From Lingula anatina (lineage: Eukaryota > Brachiopoda > Lingulata > Lingulida > Lingulidae), in the NCBI RefSeq assembly GCF_001039355.2, contig NW_019774580.1:505219-549133 (forward strand): a stretch of 43,915 nucleotides of DNA, written 5' to 3'. This document shows, in pieces, positions 32,194 to 43,915 of this stretch; the first letter of the stretch is position 1, and each line of letters opens with the position of its first letter. Under the pieces are notes generated by a model. The model was not told the DNA's origin, ran no database searches, and saw nothing but the letters and a program-made list of their open reading frames with translations. The position numbers and the translations under genes are program-made.

Positions 32194-35100
32194 GCTAACT
32201 GCCACTAAGGAACCATAGTAAATAAAAATCAGACTTATAAAGGAAAAAATCATCTGATATTTTGCACAGAGCATTTAAAGGTATCTTAATTTTTTCACTA
32301 ACCCAACTATGTTTTTATGTTTTAAAGTCTTGAGCAAGTCCACTTCTTCCTGTATTTTCTCATATTCTTTTTCAGCTTTATCCATGTCATGAACATTCAG
32401 GTTTATCTGTTTGACAGCAATCAGTTCTCCAACATCTGTCAGCCCACACCAAACCTGGTAAAACATTTCATAAATAAGATAATAATAATAAAAGGAATTC
32501 TTGTCCTTAATGAATTTCATTCATGCTGAAACAAAGATATCTAAATACCACCTTCTTACCAAGATAACATGTTGGTACTTGTTATCCAAAATGTGTCTAG
32601 ACAGGATTAAGTGTATAAAATAATATGCACTGGCTACCTTACAAAGAGCTAGACCTACAGTTCATCTAAATAAGATTACAATTACAATTTTAATTTTTAG
32701 AAGTTCTTTTGCCAGAGGTTAAGCACTTCCCCCATTAAAAAAATACACAGAACATAAATTGCCACTTATAAAACGGACATTAAAGCTAGTTCACATTACT
32801 TCTCTATAATGATCGTGATAAGCTGCAATATCAACTTGCATAAATACTCTTCACACTCACAGTTCCAAATGCTCCTTTCCCAAGGACATTTCCCTTTTTC
32901 CATTGCAAAGTCTCTCCCTCAGACCTGGTACTACACACACTCTCTGCCCTGGTGTTACTTCTGCGACCCAACCTACTTGTGTATGTCTGAAATAAGACAC
33001 AACAAACTATACATGACAAGGAATGACACATGCAAAAAAAATAAATAAATAAAAATATAATAATAATAATAATAATAATTCTTAAAAATTGATATTGTAT
33101 ACATAATCATTATGTAATTACCACAGTTGACCTTACTTTAATGCCTATTCAATACTAAATCTGATTATTAGTTATCTTAGTACTGAAAAAAAAATTAAGA
33201 ATGTATAGACATAACAGGTAAGATTTGAAATACTGTAGTGTGTGTAAAATTTAACAGATGAACATACTCTGCTTTCAGGAGAGTTGCATGTGACTTGTTC
33301 CACCTCCTTCATAACCTGTACCAGTGATTGGTTGACTGCATCATCGTCTGCATCACTTCCTGTCACACTCAGCCATTCTGAACCAAGGTCAGAGTTCACG
33401 CCAGAACATTCTGACATGGCATCAATATCCTGAAAATCAGTAGAAAAATGTAAAAACATAATTTCATCCACAAGTGGTTTTCCTAATACTACCGTCTCAA
33501 AATTTGGTCAAAAGAAAACATCTTTGGCAGATCGACATTTTAACAAAAAATAATGTTTAAATTCATTAAACAGATTACTTTAGTATTTTTACTGAATTTA
33601 TTTTTCTCTCAACTTGCATGATTCTTGCTCAAATGTGCAAGTGCATACAGTAAAATCAGTCTGACTGATATTATGTATTAAAATATATAAGTAAAAATAT
33701 GCTTTGCTAACCTTTTGAGTAAGTGTAGGAACCTCCCCCAGCATTTCACTCACATCACTTCTGTGGCTTGGCAACTCAGGTTTGTCTTTACTTGCCCTCT
33801 GCTTAAGCTCTGTCATTTTCTTTCTTCTCCCTGAGATTGGACTTGATGAGGACACATGTGAAGATGTCTTCTGAACCTCCTTTGATCTACCAGATGGTGG
33901 CCTTTTAGTCACACTGTGAGAAGAGTTGGCTATTGGCATGGCTGGAGAATTTGATCTTCTAGGAGTTGGAGTGGTACCATCATCACACACTTGCAGTTCC
34001 ATTTTCTTAAAGTTATCCACCAGTTTCTCCAAGCCTTCCTCTCTCATAACCTCCTTAGAGTCTCTTCTATGTGGGTGGTGGTGTCTGACCTCATCGCTGT
34101 GGTCCTCTACACTAGTGTTGTGGCTATCAATATTACTGTTATATCCTGGAGAGGATGTGTTTGACTTTGGTTTCTTTTCCCTTGGTACAGGCGTAGCACT
34201 CAGGATTTCTTCAATGAGATCTTCAATGTTTTCATCCTTTTCTGCATTTGCTATAGGCTTGTTTAATTGATCTGACCCAACATTATTGTCACTGGTTTGA
34301 CCATAAGTCCGACTGAGACCCTGACTTTCATCACCAGCTTCGCTGACTCTCCCAGAACTTTGCCTCAGCTCCTCCAGCTGTTTCAAGAAGCGTGAATTTG
34401 CAGAGTCATGGGACCCACTGTTGCTGGATTGTCTTGAAGACCCTGAACTTATGACCTTTGACCCACTGGATTGCCGTGAAGAAAAGTTGCTTTCAATGCC
34501 AGCACTAAACATACTTCCCTCATGTCTTGAATCAGGGAATGATCCATCAGTATCCGAATTGCTGCCTGGAGCCTCGTCCAGTATACTTTGAACAACTTTC
34601 GATGACTGCTTAAGAGAACTGTTCATATTTTCTAAAGCAGCATCTGCTTCTGGTTGGAATTTAGATGAAAAATTTTCTCTTTTTTTCTCCCAAGAGCTTG
34701 ACCACGTGTTCTGCCCAGAAGATTGACCTGAGCCAGACTCAGACCTTTGATGATCATCTGAAGAATCGTCCCTTACTGACTTAGCAAACTGTCTGATTGC
34801 ATTGATGGTATTGGGAATCAAAGAATTCACAGGAGATTCTTGATCACTGGAACTGAGAGGGATGGACCTTTCCCTTATTTCTCTCTCCAAAACCTTCCTG
34901 ATTTCATCTGGCCGAGGGGACCTTCTTGGCGATTTTCTCCTTGGTGACCTCACTGAGGTCTTGGATCTTGAGGACCTAGCAGTCCTTGGTGATTGGAATT
35001 CTGCAATGTTTATCAAAACCTGCATTGCCATTGAATCTAAGGTGATTGGAACTTCCAATGGCCTCATGGTTTTTTGAGGAGCTGGTTCTGTTTTTTCTGT

Positions 35101-38100
35101 AGAACACACATTTGCAACGCTACCCAAATCAATAGGTGGCACCTTGCCCTCTGTTGTTTCATTTGCTTGAGGCTCAACATGTTCTGCACCTTCTGTCTTG
35201 GCTATTCCAGGATTTAAGGTGCTTGGTCTTGGTGTCTCACTTTCTTCATCTGAAGAGTCTGTCTTTTCAGACACTTCTGCATGCTCTATTTTATCTGTAG
35301 CTATATGCCAACCAATACCAGAAATGAGAGCAGTTTTGGAAGGATCAATATTATATAGTTCTGTTTTCCCAACTTGTTTCTTCTTCTTTTTCTTCCCACT
35401 TTTCAACCTCTTTTTAACTTTTTGTCCATCAGTACCATCTTTCTTGCATTCTGTGTTGTTCTTATTACCCACTTTCTTTGTACCCTGCTGCCCAGTGGTT
35501 TTACTGGTTTGATTTTGAGATTTTACAACTGCTGACTTTTTGGGCCTTGTCTTGGAAGGTGATCTGTTTTGTGCACTGAAAAAGGCATCCCTCGTTCTAC
35601 CAGGAGGTTTTAAAGTGCTATTCTTTGTATCCAAGGCACTGTTATTTGCAGCAGAAGTTACTGATTGGGTTTCATACGGTTTGGGGAAGTTTTCAAAGGC
35701 ATCTTCTATGACTGGCCCGGTGTGTTCAACAAAATTCACTCTGACTGCTTTTGGAAGATCTGGAGACTGATCCTTGCCTACAAACACCTCTAAACCTGGG
35801 GCTGGGGTAGATTTTTCATCCTCTGTTTCTGTTGTCTTTTTCTGATCATTTTCCATCTGCAGAATATCTTGTCCCATCTTAGCCTTGTTATCTGTTTGTG
35901 GAGGTGCCTTTGTCTCAGATGGCTGTATATTAGAAGCAGGAACTTTTGCATTATTTGTAGCAGTTTTATCAATATTGGACTGTTTGCTTGGTTCTTTTGT
36001 AGAAGCACTGAAATGCTTTTGATGCACTGTTACAGTGTTTGCTTTTGTAATTCCGCCTTTAGGCACCACAGTGGAAGGTTTTGTAGGTTTTACAGTCTTA
36101 ACAGGTGGCTTATTCACAGTGTTATTGGCTTTAGTTGGCCTAGCAGACATGGGTTTCTTGGATACGCCACCTTCTGGATACTTTTCAGAGGAAACTAGCA
36201 CTAATTTTCTTTGCATATCTGAAGCAAGAGTTTCTCTTGTCCGATTCTGATTTTCTGTTTTTGTTTTTACAGGTGTTACTGGTTTCCTTTCACTTATTTC
36301 CTCAATTTTGTCATTTATTTGATTTTGTGTCCTAGGTGACATTCCATCAACATTATTCTGTATAGAATCATTGATAGTGTTCTGTGTTCTTGGAGATATA
36401 TCTTTTCCAGAAGTTGTCACTTTAGACTCCAAACTATTCTGAACATTTGATTCAATTTTGTCCTCGTTTTTCATTTCCACTACATTATCTTCCTTTGTGC
36501 CCTTGTTTGTTGGAGTTGTTTTTGGACTATTATTTACAACTGTGTTAATGACTTTCACCTGTGGATTTGTTTTAGTTGATTGTATATTTTCACAATCTGA
36601 GGGCCTCTTTGCATTTGTGACATACACAGTCTCATTAGTGTTTTTTACTTTTGGCTTGGATACAACTCCAACTGTTTGTGAAGCATCAACAGATTTAACA
36701 GCTTTTTCAATAGCTTTTGCATTGCTTACAGACTGAGATCTTTCAGTGGAAGATACATTCTTGCTTAAAGGAGAAGCGGTGACATTTGTAGATTTGTTCC
36801 TGCTGGAAGCTCTTTCAACTGGGACTTTGTCAGAGTTAAAGGCAGCAGTTTCGTCAACTTTGGCACTGGCACCCTCTTTATTGCTACTAGGTGCCCCTGG
36901 AACCTGAGGGACTTGCTGACTTGATGAATGAGGTTGATTTGTTTCAACATTAATTTGTTTACTATTTCCTGAATTACCTTGCAAAGTCTTTGGTCCCTTC
37001 TTTTCTTGTATTTTCTCAGTTGCAGGGTTGTTTGGATTTTTTGGTGAACTTGTTTTACTCTGTTTTGTAGATGATACAGTCAAGTCATTTCTGTTTACAG
37101 CCTGGACCACAGCTGGATTAGGATTCTTTTGGTTGCCTTGTAGAGCTGTGCTGGCTTTAGAATCTGTTTTTCTTGGACTTTTATCACTTTTACTGTCAGA
37201 CCAGGCAACAACAGATTTTCCATTCTGTGTGTTATTTCTAGGAGAGTTATTGGGTTTAGTATCCATCTTCTTTTGACTCTGCACAGCATGATCAGAAATG
37301 ATAACTGAGTTTACAATAGAAATCTGACTAGGTGTCCTGTTTAATACTTTTGACCTTGGTGAAGTAGCAGGAATATTACTGCTTAAACTACCAGTTGAGG
37401 TTTGCCTTGTCATACCTTTTAACTTTGGATCTGATTCACTTCTTTTTAACATTTTCTGCACAGGTTGAGAGTCTTGGACTGATGTGTTTTCCATTTTAAC
37501 TTCAGTTACTTTGATATCAGTTTCAGATTTTGAGGAAAGAGGCACAACCTTTAAGGGTGATTCACTATTGCCTTTTGCGCACTCCTTTTTTTCCTGCCCA
37601 GTGGCCATCATTGAAGTCAACTCATTTTTTACTGAGGTCTCAGTAATAAAGAAATGTTCCTCTGCAGTAGCTTTGCCCTCAATTAAAGATGCATCTTTTT
37701 CTTGGTCAGTTTTTTCCTCTTTGTACTTTTCAGTCACAGGCTCTTCAGGAAGATCAGCAGTTTCCTCCAAGATGTTTGAGTGCACTATTATTTTGTCTCT
37801 AGGTGGGCTGCTCTTCTTATTTGCTCCCATTGCAGAACTGACTGGAACTTTAACAGCTAAAGCTTGTTGGCTATTATTGCTTTGAACAGCAGCACCCTTT
37901 TGAACATTTTTGACAGCAGGATTCTGGGCATTTTGTCTCGCCACTTCTCGAAGCCTTGCTCTACCTGCTACTGCTGCTGCTGCCTTTGAGCCAGCTTTAT
38001 TGTCTCCAGAAGTCACTGCTGTCTTACTGGTCTTTTTAGAACTCTCAGTCATAGAAATACTTGTTTTATTTGCAGCTATGTTTTGAGCAACTTTATTCGT

Positions 38101-41100
38101 TTTAGTTTCTTGATTCTTACTGGCAGGCACAGATTTGTGAGCACTGTTCCCTTCTCCCCTTTCTTTATCTTGAGGAGGTCTAGGCACATGTAAAGGCTTC
38201 TTGTTACCCTTATCAGTTACAGTGGAAGAAGCCCCCCTGGCATTTACATTGGCATTAATTGTCACATTAGTCAATGTAGAACTAGAACTGTTTGTATCAT
38301 AAGTATTGACAGTTCCAAACTCTTGAGATGTCTCTGGTGAGGGCGTGGTCATACTGCTAAAACTACTGGAAGCCATACTGGACTTGGACTCACTCTCCGG
38401 GGAAGATCTATGCTCTACAGTTCTGCTCTCCTCAATATTGAAGACATTTCTCAGGATTGACTTGCTGCGCACAGGGTACTTAATGTCATGACTGCTACTG
38501 CAATCTGACCGTGGTGAGCTTTCTGTTGATCTCGGTGAGGACTCCTAAAAAACCAAACATCAAAAGGTCATTACAGATATCAAACATGACCTACATACCT
38601 AAAGGTCCTTAACTTTTAAAATACAAATAAATAAACAAAGATAACTTGAAAGGTGTATCAAGTGTAAGTATTTTCCAAAATAAACTGTTTTTAAAGAAAT
38701 TACAAACATATTTTTTTGAAACAATTACCCTGACAAAACTAACGTACAAAGAACAACTTAACTGTTTTTCTAACATACAGGTTTAGATCTAAAAATCCAT
38801 ACCTTTGAAGATGCAAAATCCTGTGAAGTCAGCCTCCCCTCTTCAAAACTGTACTGTTTCTGTTGCAATGGTGATGGTGGTAATATTTTCCTTGAAAGTG
38901 GGTAAAGATCCTGGAATACTGGTGAATCTGATGATGTCTTAATGCCCATTTGATCTTAAATAAAGATGATAGATTAAATCAATAGTAATATAATTTTTTT
39001 ACTAAATAAACAATACAACATGTTTATATGCAAAAATACACATACACACATGTTCACGTGTGCAAACTACTTAAGTTTCTTCATTTTTTGCTCAATATCA
39101 ATTATTAATTGCTTTTTACTTAATCTTTAAATCTCTTCACAGCTGTTTCAAATATAACAGAAGTAAACATGAAGTGAAAACACAACAAAAACAGGATAAG
39201 AATTTTATAGCAATCTTCAATAATCATTCATCATGCATGCAGTAGTTTCAGACATGCATACCTAGATCAAGAATCATGGCCCTAGTTTCCTTGTCTTCTT
39301 GTATAGTGTTTGGAATCTTCAGTCTGTTACGATCAGAACCAGAGGGTGTGCGAATTGGGGTCAGTCTGGGAGGGGGAGTGATGGTTTCGATGTCAAGGTC
39401 ACCTACAGACACAACAGATGGGGATCGACCTGAACAGGAAGAATATTGGACAGTTTAGGAGTCTATAAGGCTACAATGAAAAATGTAAATACACAGAACA
39501 AAGCCAGTTTAACAATTGGCCTTTTTCTTCACAAAAATACCAGTTACAGTATATCTATACTGTATAACATCAGCATTTTTTCTTTATACTCACAACAAAT
39601 ACTGATTAATTATGTAAGCTTTATGTATGGAAATAACACGTATTACACAAAGGGAGTTATGTATGGAACTTATACCATTGTATTTTGCACACCATTTACT
39701 ACCACTCTGGAAAAGATACTTGTGGGTAAAAGTGCGTGATATATGCTTTCAGTGCATTGCTAGGCTGCATGCTTTACAATTGATACATCATATTTACCCT
39801 TGGAGAGCAAGTCATCGCAGATACCAGTCAGTTCAGCAATGTTAGGAGAAGGAGAGTGGTTACTGCCGTCTGACAGGCGACGCTGTCTTGCAAGGTTGGT
39901 CCCATGGACTATCTTCTTTGATCTAAATCATTATCATTTTATCATACAAAGCTTCATTTTTTAAACAAATAAGAAGTTATTATAATTCTCTAATATGAAA
40001 TTATCTTATCTTACATACAAGAAAAGTATATATATTAAAGTATACTCAAATACTGTTACGGTATCAGATATTCTCATGGGTTACTTTTGAAATAATGTAC
40101 CGATACAGATAAACATCAAAAAATAAAGAATGAGACTAATGAACTTTATGATAAAAAAAGAACATACTATAAGTAATAAGTATTTGACTTTTAAACTTTG
40201 ACAAGTTACCTTAAATCATGAAGTGTCTCTGACAGGTCAGTAGCCCTTCCTTTGATAGATACATCACTATCTGTGGGATTCAATGGAGATAGCTTTCTTC
40301 CCGGATCAGCTGAAAAGCAAATATTACAAAGTCAATATAAAATATTCAATATACATGCCATTTTATAATATTATTTATACAACAGATGCAACCCTATATT
40401 TCACTCTATGGATAAGCTCAAAAGAACATATGCAATACCATTAAAGAGTGGTATTGTACTAATTTTTAAGATGATCATATCATTTATCCTCATAACTTTT
40501 CTATGAAATAAACAGAATAAGAATCTAAGAAAAAAAAAAAAAAAGCTGTCTCTTACAATTTCTTTTCCCTAGTATAGGATGCCCACTTTCAAAATCATCA
40601 GCAGAAAACTCTCTGCTCAGTTTCCTGGCCTGACTCTGGGCTTCTCTCAATGGTGCCAAATGCCTCTCAGGGCTCTTGTGCAAGGGCGTCTTTTCTGGGC
40701 TGTGAGGCATTCTGGGCAGGGTGGAGGGTTTAGGTACTCCCCTTGGTGTTCCTAAGATTCTTGGGCCATCTCTGAAATATTGGATTCCAAATCTTTTATA
40801 AAAATGTCATCTGTTCTCAAAAACTGTAAACCTAATGTTCAGCAATGCTGCATATTTAGGGGTGGTGGTTCAGTAACGTGAAAATCAAGATCATTGATTT
40901 TTTTTTAATTATTAAACAAAATCTCAACTTACAGTTTTGATATACCATTATTGAAATAACAGACATAAGGAAACAACATTTGGGTAATAATTCTAACATT
41001 CGTTCAAACATCACAGAATGTTGAAAGCAAGAGTCCATCCTCTCACCTTGTTGGAGAATATGAAAAAGTTCCAGTTTCCAGTTCTTTGAGCACCTGTTCC

Positions 41101-43713
41101 TCATGCTTCATAGCACTGTGGGCTTCTGACAGCTGTTGAAGTGTTAACTTCTCTACAAAATCAGAAAATAAAACAATATGTGGTGATTTTAAGATAAAAA
41201 TTTTATACCACATGAAAACATTCAAAGGAATAATTGTTATGAATCAAATGTGCTAGCCAAAACAGAATTATCATAAGAGCAACATAAGTACTTTGATTGT
41301 GTCATTTTCTAAAATACGAATCTGAAATAACCTCCATCCTACAATTCTGAATCCAAAGGATAAAATATGATTTACTGTTACCTACTGTACATGTATCTGT
41401 ACTGGTAGGCCAATGGAAACTTTCAAATGTAATGCCCATGTATTCATTGTAAAATATTTTTCAAATTGCATGGATTTTTTATATAGTAGACTGGCGCAAA
41501 CAGTACAAAATGCAGTCATACTTACTAGGTGGTGAAAACGACTTCTTGCATTGAAATGAAGAAGTTATAGGTAAACCCTGAAATATATAAATATATGAGA
41601 TGAATAATCACTATAATGTGAAAACTTCACAACATGAGATCCCCTATTGATAACTATAATCCCTTTATAACTGATAATAAGCCCACTTCACAGTGAATAT
41701 TGTTTAAATTGTTTTTAATTGAACATATGTACTTAATTTCATTGATGATAACGCAACTGATATGATATTTTGTCACACTGTAAGAATCAGACCAGAGGCA
41801 ATCACAAGATGCTTCTTCTGTCTTATTACAAGAAATAATAATCAATAACACTTGATTATAAAATTATGAAAAATATAATGATAACACACAACTAGTCTAC
41901 TTTTAATCATAATGATTATTTCTATGACAGCAAAATAGTAAGATATACACTCACATCAAAAATGACCTCTCCTTTCCTCTTCTGAGCTTTAAATGTCCTT
42001 AACTCATCTTGTGAAAAATGAGAAGATTCCCTGCTAGGTGCACGGAGAGGACCTAACTGGGGCTCTGGTTTCTTCTGGGTAGCCTCAGCCCAGGCTTCCT
42101 TCAGGGTGGACCTGACACGTTTATTTTTGGCAACATCAACTGCAGTGAGACCTTTGTCATCCACTAATGTCACATCAGCACCATATTCTAGCAGAGTAGT
42201 TGCAGTGTCATTGTTACCAGTTTGGGCCTGCAATTTATTTACTTGATAAGAACTCTAGTATATATTACATACCGTTTATACACACAGCATATTCAAAAGT
42301 TGTTGTCAATATGTCATCTGAGACCAATGAATAGAAATTATTTTCCTTGTACTATTCATATCTGACAGTTATATATACAGTATACTTGCAGAAATCAAGA
42401 AACAATACATCAACTCAAAAACTTGCTTCATACTCGAATTTAAAATGATGACTTTCATGCAAATTACTTATAATTAAACATACTGGTACCTATATCCATA
42501 TATTTAACAACAATACCAACAACAACAACAAATAGACTAATTAACATAAAATATGTCTGTTAAAGGCTTGCTGACATTTACTTACAGAAACATGTAAAGG
42601 TGTGGCCCCAGCAAATCCTCTGACATTGACATCCATTCCTCCATCTATGAGAGCCAGCATCACATCAACATTGCCACTCCTGGAGGCACAGTGGATGGGG
42701 GTGTTACAGCGCCTGTCCTTAGCACCTAGGAAAAATAAAGGTTTATAATGGATTCTCTGCTAATTGTTTTATATCTATTTACTCTGACATACCATAAAGA
42801 CTGTTTCAAAAACTCTTCAACAATGTACATGTATCACAAGTTTGCTAATATAATAGGACCAAAATTGAATAGATCCATTTTTTATGTTCTTAACAATAGA
42901 ATAACATCTAGAAACAAAGGGTAATCATGGCAAAACTACATGATAAAACATTGGTAAATGAGAGGTATTTTAAAAATCTTTACTAGAACACTAGTATCTG
43001 CTTTTAATTATCCAAATAACCTGATTCCACCCCTTCCTCCAGCATACATGAGACCAGCCTGCCTGCCAGTGGAGTCTTACAAAGTGATGCATAGTGCAGA
43101 GGGTTCTTGCCTTCACTGTCAAACACATCTGGATCACTGTATATTAAGAAATTATGATTTTAGACAGGCAGGAGAATTGGGAAAGGGAGAAGATAAAGTT
43201 ATTCATGATCAGTAACAGTGTCTTGTCCACGATCTTTGCAAATGGAGAAAATACATTCAGAATTGAAAGGTGTTAAGGTTAAAATGATAACTGAATATTT
43301 ATACAGTATATATTATGATCCCAATTCAACGTGTGACAGATTTGTATTGCAGTATGAAGACTTTAAGATCTATGTTTTTGACAGCCTTATATTTTTAAGC
43401 TTTATTTTTCTGAAGTATTCATTTAATTATGTTATTACAAAGAGAATGGAAAGCAGAGAGAAACAAAAGCATAAAAAAAATTATAAACAGAGAGCCAGAG
43501 CAAGACTTTGTAGTGTACTTGCATACAATGGATTACATTTCAAGCTCCTTACCCACTGTGTGTCAGAAGTTCTGCTACAACCTCTAGGGGATTATATTCT
43601 TTATGCAGCTGTTTATTTAATTTCTCAAACAAATCCACATTCCTTGTGACTAAAAGAAGTGGTGTCAATCCATCTGCATTCTTGCAATTTACATCCAGAA
43701 TCCTGCCCTCAGC
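30294..43713 (-). CDS. MAP3K19/YSK4-like kinase with N-terminal ankyrin repeats (5' end outside window)
   Basis: Exons in transcript order: 43713-43553, 43136-43021, 42725-42586, 42227-41955, 41577-41526, 41152-41047, 40771-40557, 40309-40210, 39922-39798, 39429-39262, 38954-38803, 38544-33712, 33429-33268, 32986-32861, 32454-32303, 31954-31775, 31410-31216, 31036-30989, 30802-30686, 30363-30294 (TAA); phases agree, at least 2496 aa. The first four exons carry about five ankyrin repeats (KNPLHYAS, NTPIHCASRSGN, ATPLHVSAQTGN). Exon 38544-33712 encodes 1611 residues of Ser/Thr/Lys/Asn-rich, probably disordered sequence. The final kinase domain has GKGAFGTV, LIAVKQ, IFMQFVPGGS, HRDIKGANIMLM, DFGCAKRL, GTPYWMAPE and [20 protein letters not shown], closest to MAP3K19. 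Family members activate stress MAPK cascades; this one's target is unknown. The 52-nt exon at 41577-41526 is the least certain. Introns over 300 bp hold nothing recognised apart from microsatellites. Confidence 0.87.
32163..32191. repeat. (AT)n microsatellite
   Basis: About 14 AT units in a kinase-domain intron (31955-32302) of the MAP3K19-like gene. Confidence 0.95.
33057..33079. repeat. (TAA)n microsatellite
   Basis: About seven TAA units in the 32987-33267 intron of the MAP3K19-like gene, preceded by (AAAT)n. Confidence 0.95.
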
Positions 43714-43856
43714 CTAGAATTTAAAAAAAATAATTGTAACACTGAATAATCCTTAATATAGGTGGTGTAAGTTAAATATTATGTGTGAAATAACTGTCTT
43801 CCATATGTTAATGACATTTACTTTTTAAAAAATCATTGAGAAATGGGGATTTTACC

Positions 43857-43868
43857 CCCCCCCTCTCC

Positions 43869-43915
<47 letters not shown>
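43857..43915. repeat. Poly-C/(CT)n low-complexity tract at the window edge
   Basis: A C-rich stretch grades into a pure CT dinucleotide run that reaches the end of the window. It lies in the intron upstream of the first visible exon of the MAP3K19-like gene and may have stopped the assembly or the window. Confidence 0.95.

Noticed and set aside
33926-37885. Many plus-strand frames of 60-133 residues opposite the large MAP3K19-like exon
   Set aside because: Phe/Ser/Leu-rich antisense shadows of the Ser/Lys/Glu-rich coding strand.
39276-39845. Plus-strand frames around the 39262-39429 and 39798-39922 exons
   Set aside because: Antisense to well-phased exons of the MAP3K19-like gene; no independent support.
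43218-43649. 143-residue plus-strand frame, the longest unexplained one near the right edge
   Set aside because: Crosses an intron and an ankyrin exon of the minus-strand gene, has no homology I recognise and no splice context.

Overview
This window is nuclear genomic DNA from an invertebrate animal. It is AT-rich, intron-dense and full of microsatellites, and holds five protein-coding genes with GT-AG introns. An ADAR1-type enzyme with Z-DNA-binding domains, a split-kinase Greatwall/MASTL, a FAM199X orthologue and a MAP3K19-type kinase together point to a non-insect, non-nematode bilaterian. Repeat style (a CGTCGTC-rich intronic element, long TA, CT and poly-T tracts) suggests a mollusc, perhaps a bivalve. 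That last step is inference, because no rRNA or mitochondrial marker is present.

Layout, left to right. (1) + strand, 1-3173: the 3' end of a gene for an immunoglobulin-domain (titin/palladin/unc-89-like) muscle or cytoskeletal protein, with 3' UTR to about 3.7-4.3 kb. (2) - strand, 12491-5405: a complete ten-exon ADAR, about 1035 aa, with three Z-alpha-type domains, one dsRNA-binding domain and an intact adenosine deaminase domain. (3) - strand, 18582-13784: a complete seven-exon FAM199X, about 326 aa. (4) + strand, 19868-28044: a complete fourteen-exon MASTL/Greatwall kinase, about 1070 aa, with a very long insert between the two halves of its kinase domain. (5) - strand, 43713-30294: twenty exons of a MAP3K19/YSK4-like MAP kinase kinase kinase, at least 2496 aa, with N-terminal ankyrin repeats, a 4.8-kb single exon of low-complexity sequence and a C-terminal kinase domain. 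Its 5' end lies beyond the right edge.

The Ig gene and ADAR converge, ADAR and FAM199X are in tandem, FAM199X and MASTL are head-to-head across a 1.3-kb spacer with a CCAAT box and an E2F-type site, and MASTL and the MAP3K19-like gene converge tail-to-tail. The genes do not form a pathway: ADAR edits dsRNA, MASTL drives mitotic entry through ENSA/ARPP19-PP2A-B55, MAP3K19 relatives act in stress MAPK signalling, and FAM199X has no settled function. Exon boundaries were assigned by eye from splice sites, reading phase and homology remembered from the families; every junction given keeps the frame, but none has been tested against transcripts.

I saw no CRISPR array, tRNA, rRNA, intact transposase or viral gene. 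The observations most worth checking are the three-Z-alpha/one-dsRBD ADAR, the ankyrin-MAP3K19 architecture, a decoy copy of the start of a MASTL exon, two intronic hairpins and a small MITE-like element.
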